This document shows positions 36,722 to 38,707 of a stretch of DNA of 38,707 bases, piece by piece. This stretch comes from Flavobacteriaceae bacterium. Lineage in GTDB: Bacteria; Bacteroidota; Bacteroidia; Flavobacteriales; Flavobacteriaceae. Location of the stretch: NCBI GenBank assembly GCA_947371275.1, contig CANBOV010000018.1:1-38707 (forward strand), in the 5' to 3' direction. Made by a program: the position numbers and the translations under genes. The notes under the pieces are model-generated. The model made no database searches, was not told the DNA's origin, and worked only from the letters and a program-made list of their open reading frames with translations. Every line of letters starts with the position of its first letter. Within the stretch, counting starts at the first letter, position 1.

Positions 36722-38389
36722 TTAGAAACTTGCCTTGAAACTTATGTGTATTATGGAGTTAGAAGACTTGATGGTTTGTTCTTTATTGCTTCCATTCGCA
36801 TAAACGAGGTTAAAAAGCCCATTTTTTGTTAGTAAACCAAAACCAAAGCCCAATCCAAGTAGATTCTCTTTACTTTTAGTAGTAGTATCATGCAACTGTG
36901 CATAATCAATAATAGAATGAATGTACAAGGAAGGGGCGATAATATACCTGTATTCTGTTAGTATAGAGGTAAAGGTGTTTGCTTGTAGACTGTTTTCGTT
37001 AAATCCTCGAAGTGAATTTATTCCCCCAAACCGATGCAGTTCATTAATAATGTAATGTGTACTCTGTAAATAATAGTTTTGAGATTTTATATTGATGATG
37101 TTTCTTGAATTTAAATAGAGGTTATGTGCAAAGTTTAAATTGATGAAAAATTGATTGTCCTGAAGCAGTTTCGAATCTCTTGTTCCAAGCCCAAATTTTA
37201 ACTCCATTTTCGTTTTCTCTGGAAATAGAAAATCATCATTTTTATAATCCAAATATTCTAAAGAGGTTGTGGTAAAAGCATTATTAAAGTCACTTAAGCT
37301 TTGGGTGTTGCTATTTTGTATATCGCTAGATTCTGTCGATTGGTAACCTAAATACAATCGTGTGTTGTAATTAAAGTAATAGCCAACATTAATTCCAGTG
37401 CGTGTGTTTTGAAACGTACTGTCTTGTTTGAAAATATTCAGTTCCGCTTTTATCCCAATCGGACTTTCGAATATATAAGGAAATTCCACGTCTAAGTTAA
37501 ATGTTTTTTGTTTTTGCCCATCACTTTTCCAATAAAGGGCCAATTTTTCTCCAGAATTTAAAATGTTATTTAAAACCAAGTCCAAATAGCCGCTAAAAAT
37601 TAATTTTTTGTTTTCATCATTTGTGAATCCTATGTATCCATCAAAGGTGTTTACTTTTGCTTTTTCTAAATACAGATACACTTTAGTGGAGTCTTTAGTA
37701 AATAAGATCTCAGGGTATTTGCTCTGTTTGACAAATCGAATTTGATCAATATCATTATAAAGTTTATCTAAGTTTTTTTGATTGAATATTTTATGTCTAT
37801 ACAGCCGTATTATGTTTTTTTTATGTCCGTCTGGAAATTTGTTGTATCCATTTATAATGATATCATTTAGTTCTCTTTTATTCTCTTTAGTAATAGATAA
37901 GTCAGCGATTATATGTTTGTGTTTTCTTTGAATGTTAACGAGTTTTACTTTTGCAAGTGAGAAGCCATTGCTTTCTAATTTCTTTAGGGTAGTCGTTAAA
38001 AAATGTTCTATGTCTTCATAAGGAAGATTTAAGGTGTCGTTCGTTATGTGATAGCTATTAGAAATATCGCGCTGTAATTGATTTGCTATATATAGATGAG
38101 CAAAGGTTGTTCTTTTTTTAAGGTCATATTTGAAGATAAGCGTAGAGTCATTGGGTTTATATTTTTCCATTAATTGAGTCTCCAGGTAACCTGTTTTGGT
38201 AAGTTTTTCATAGAAGGAATTGTTCTCTTCTACTAAAGATTTAAAGTTTTGATGTTGAAAAGTATAGCCGATACTATCAATAACTCCAGTTTCTCTATCG
38301 TTTTGACCAACGATTTTTATATAAAAATGTTGTGCAGTAATTGTTCCGCACATCATAGTTAGACAAAAAAGGAGTAGAATTCTTTGCAA
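36722..38389 (-). CDS. Small Omp85-superfamily outer-membrane protein
   Basis: A 555-residue protein with signal peptide MQRILLLFCLTMMCGTITAQ. The periplasmic part (about 25-235) contains one or two POTRA-like units with conserved LNDIIINGYNKFP and LYNDIDQIRFV. A 16-strand-type beta-barrel follows (GYIGFTND, FSGYLDLVLNNILNSGEKL, HNLYLNSRNII). The Omp85 loop-6 motif appears as LRGF at 460-463 in RFGGINSLRGFNEN. The C-terminus is KASF with terminal Phe. It is shorter than BamA, so it is more likely a TamA- or ShlB-like member. It is on the same strand 96 bases before susC, with no evident terminator between. It is divergent from rpsL. Confidence 0.88.
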   Translation of the reverse strand: MQRILLLFCLTMMCGTITAQHFYIKIVGQNDRETGVIDSIGYTFQHQNFKSLVEENNSFYEKLTKTGYLETQLMEKYKPNDSTLIFKYDLKKRTTFAHLYIANQLQRDISNSYHITNDTLNLPYEDIEHFLTTTLKKLESNGFSLAKVKLVNIQRKHKHIIADLSITKENKRELNDIIINGYNKFPDGHKKNIIRLYRHKIFNQKNLDKLYNDIDQIRFVKQSKYPEILFTKDSTKVYLYLEKAKVNTFDGYIGFTNDENKKLIFSGYLDLVLNNILNSGEKLALYWKSDGQKQKTFNLDVEFPYIFESPIGIKAELNIFKQDSTFQNTRTGINVGYYFNYNTRLYLGYQSTESSDIQNSNTQSLSDFNNAFTTTSLEYLDYKNDDFLFPEKTKMELKFGLGTRDSKLLQDNQFFINLNFAHNLYLNSRNIINIKSQNYYLQSTHYIINELHRFGGINSLRGFNENSLQANTFTSILTEYRYIIAPSLYIHSIIDYAQLHDTTTKSKENLLGLGFGFGLLTKNGLFNLVYANGSNKEQTIKSSNSIIHISFKASF

Positions 38390-38487
38390 GGGTTGAAATT
38401 GTTTGATTCAAAATAACGTAAAAAATCCGTTTTTATTGTAGTTAATCGAATCTAAAAACAATTTGTTTGAAAATTAATTAATTACGA

Positions 38488-38518
38488 TTTGTTTCATTCA
38501 AAATATTTACTACATTTG
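38488..38518 (+). promoter_or_regulatory. Promoter of rpsL (str operon)
   Basis: TTTG (38488-38491), 19 bases, then TACATTTG (38511-38518): a full match to the Bacteroidota -33/-7 consensus. The start would be near 38525, giving a leader of about 47 nt. The region 38390-38571 contains nothing else recognisable. Confidence 0.8.
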
Positions 38519-38571
38519 CAACCCCTAAAAAAGCGGGATTTTAATAAATAAAGAAATTTTAGTATTTAATT

Positions 38572-38707
38572 ATGCCAACAATTCAACAATTAGTAAGAAC
38601 AGGAAGAACTCAAATCACTAAGAAGAGTAAATCGGTTGCTTTAGATTCTTGTCCTCAAAGAAGAGGTGTTTGTACGCGTGTTTACACTACTACTCCAAAA
38701 AAACCAA
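38572..38707 (+). CDS. rpsL: 30S ribosomal protein S12, 3' end cut by window
   Basis: The first 45 codons of rpsL. The sequence [30 protein letters not shown] and [11 protein letters not shown] is the S12 N-terminus, with the KKP segment approaching the streptomycin-binding loop. It begins a str operon and is truncated at the right edge of the window. The start is fixed by MPTIQQL. Confidence 0.97.
   Translation, partial: MPTIQQLVRTGRTQITKKSKSVALDSCPQRRGVCTRVYTTTPKKP

Overview
The window looks like chromosomal DNA of a Flavobacterium-like member of the Bacteroidota. The signs are low GC, no Shine-Dalgarno sequences, promoters of the TTTG / TAnnTTTG type, two giant secreted proteins with type IX secretion (T9SS) C-terminal sorting domains, a SusC/SusD pair, an S46 dipeptidyl-peptidase, and an ObgE sequence typical of flavobacteria. 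I see no phage, transposase, tRNA, rRNA or CRISPR array.

Layout. 1-1023 is obgE, missing only its first few codons. 1378-3531 is a periplasmic S46 dipeptidyl-peptidase of the DPP7 type. 3532-4281 is a repeat-rich intergenic stretch with two exact 33-bp REP-like hairpin repeats and a small membrane-protein gene. 4282-10839 (-) encodes a 2185-residue alpha-2-macroglobulin-like protein that carries a SusC-type carboxypeptidase-regulatory domain plus TonB plug domain inside it. 10960-16518 (-) and 16886-22825 (-) are two tandem paralogous giant T9SS cargo proteins made of fibronectin III (FN3) arrays. 23165-23884 is a secreted TPR protein. 24188-25543 is the peptidoglycan-recycling ligase mpl, preceded by four perfect 11-bp tandem repeats. 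25694-27818 is a compact set of radC, a YjjG-type HAD phosphatase and a secreted protein of unknown function, facing rarA (27815-29092, -). 29269-30033 is a rhomboid protease and 30043-30777 (-) is rlmB. 30844-36625 (-) is a SusC - SusD - surface lipoprotein operon, preceded on the same strand by a small Omp85-type outer-membrane protein (36722-38389). The window ends in the first codons of rpsL, behind a textbook Bacteroidota promoter.

How it fits together. Much of the window concerns the cell envelope: the SusCD uptake unit, an Omp85 protein, two surface or secreted FN3 proteins, a DPP7-type peptidase for peptide utilisation, Mpl recycling, a rhomboid, and a macroglobulin. The rest is housekeeping (obgE, rlmB, rpsL, rarA, radC). 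The most unusual item is the macroglobulin / TonB-plug chimera. It retains the CxEQ thioester motif and a TonB-box-like segment but has no beta-barrel.

All functional calls rest on motif recognition by eye. No database search or structure prediction was run.
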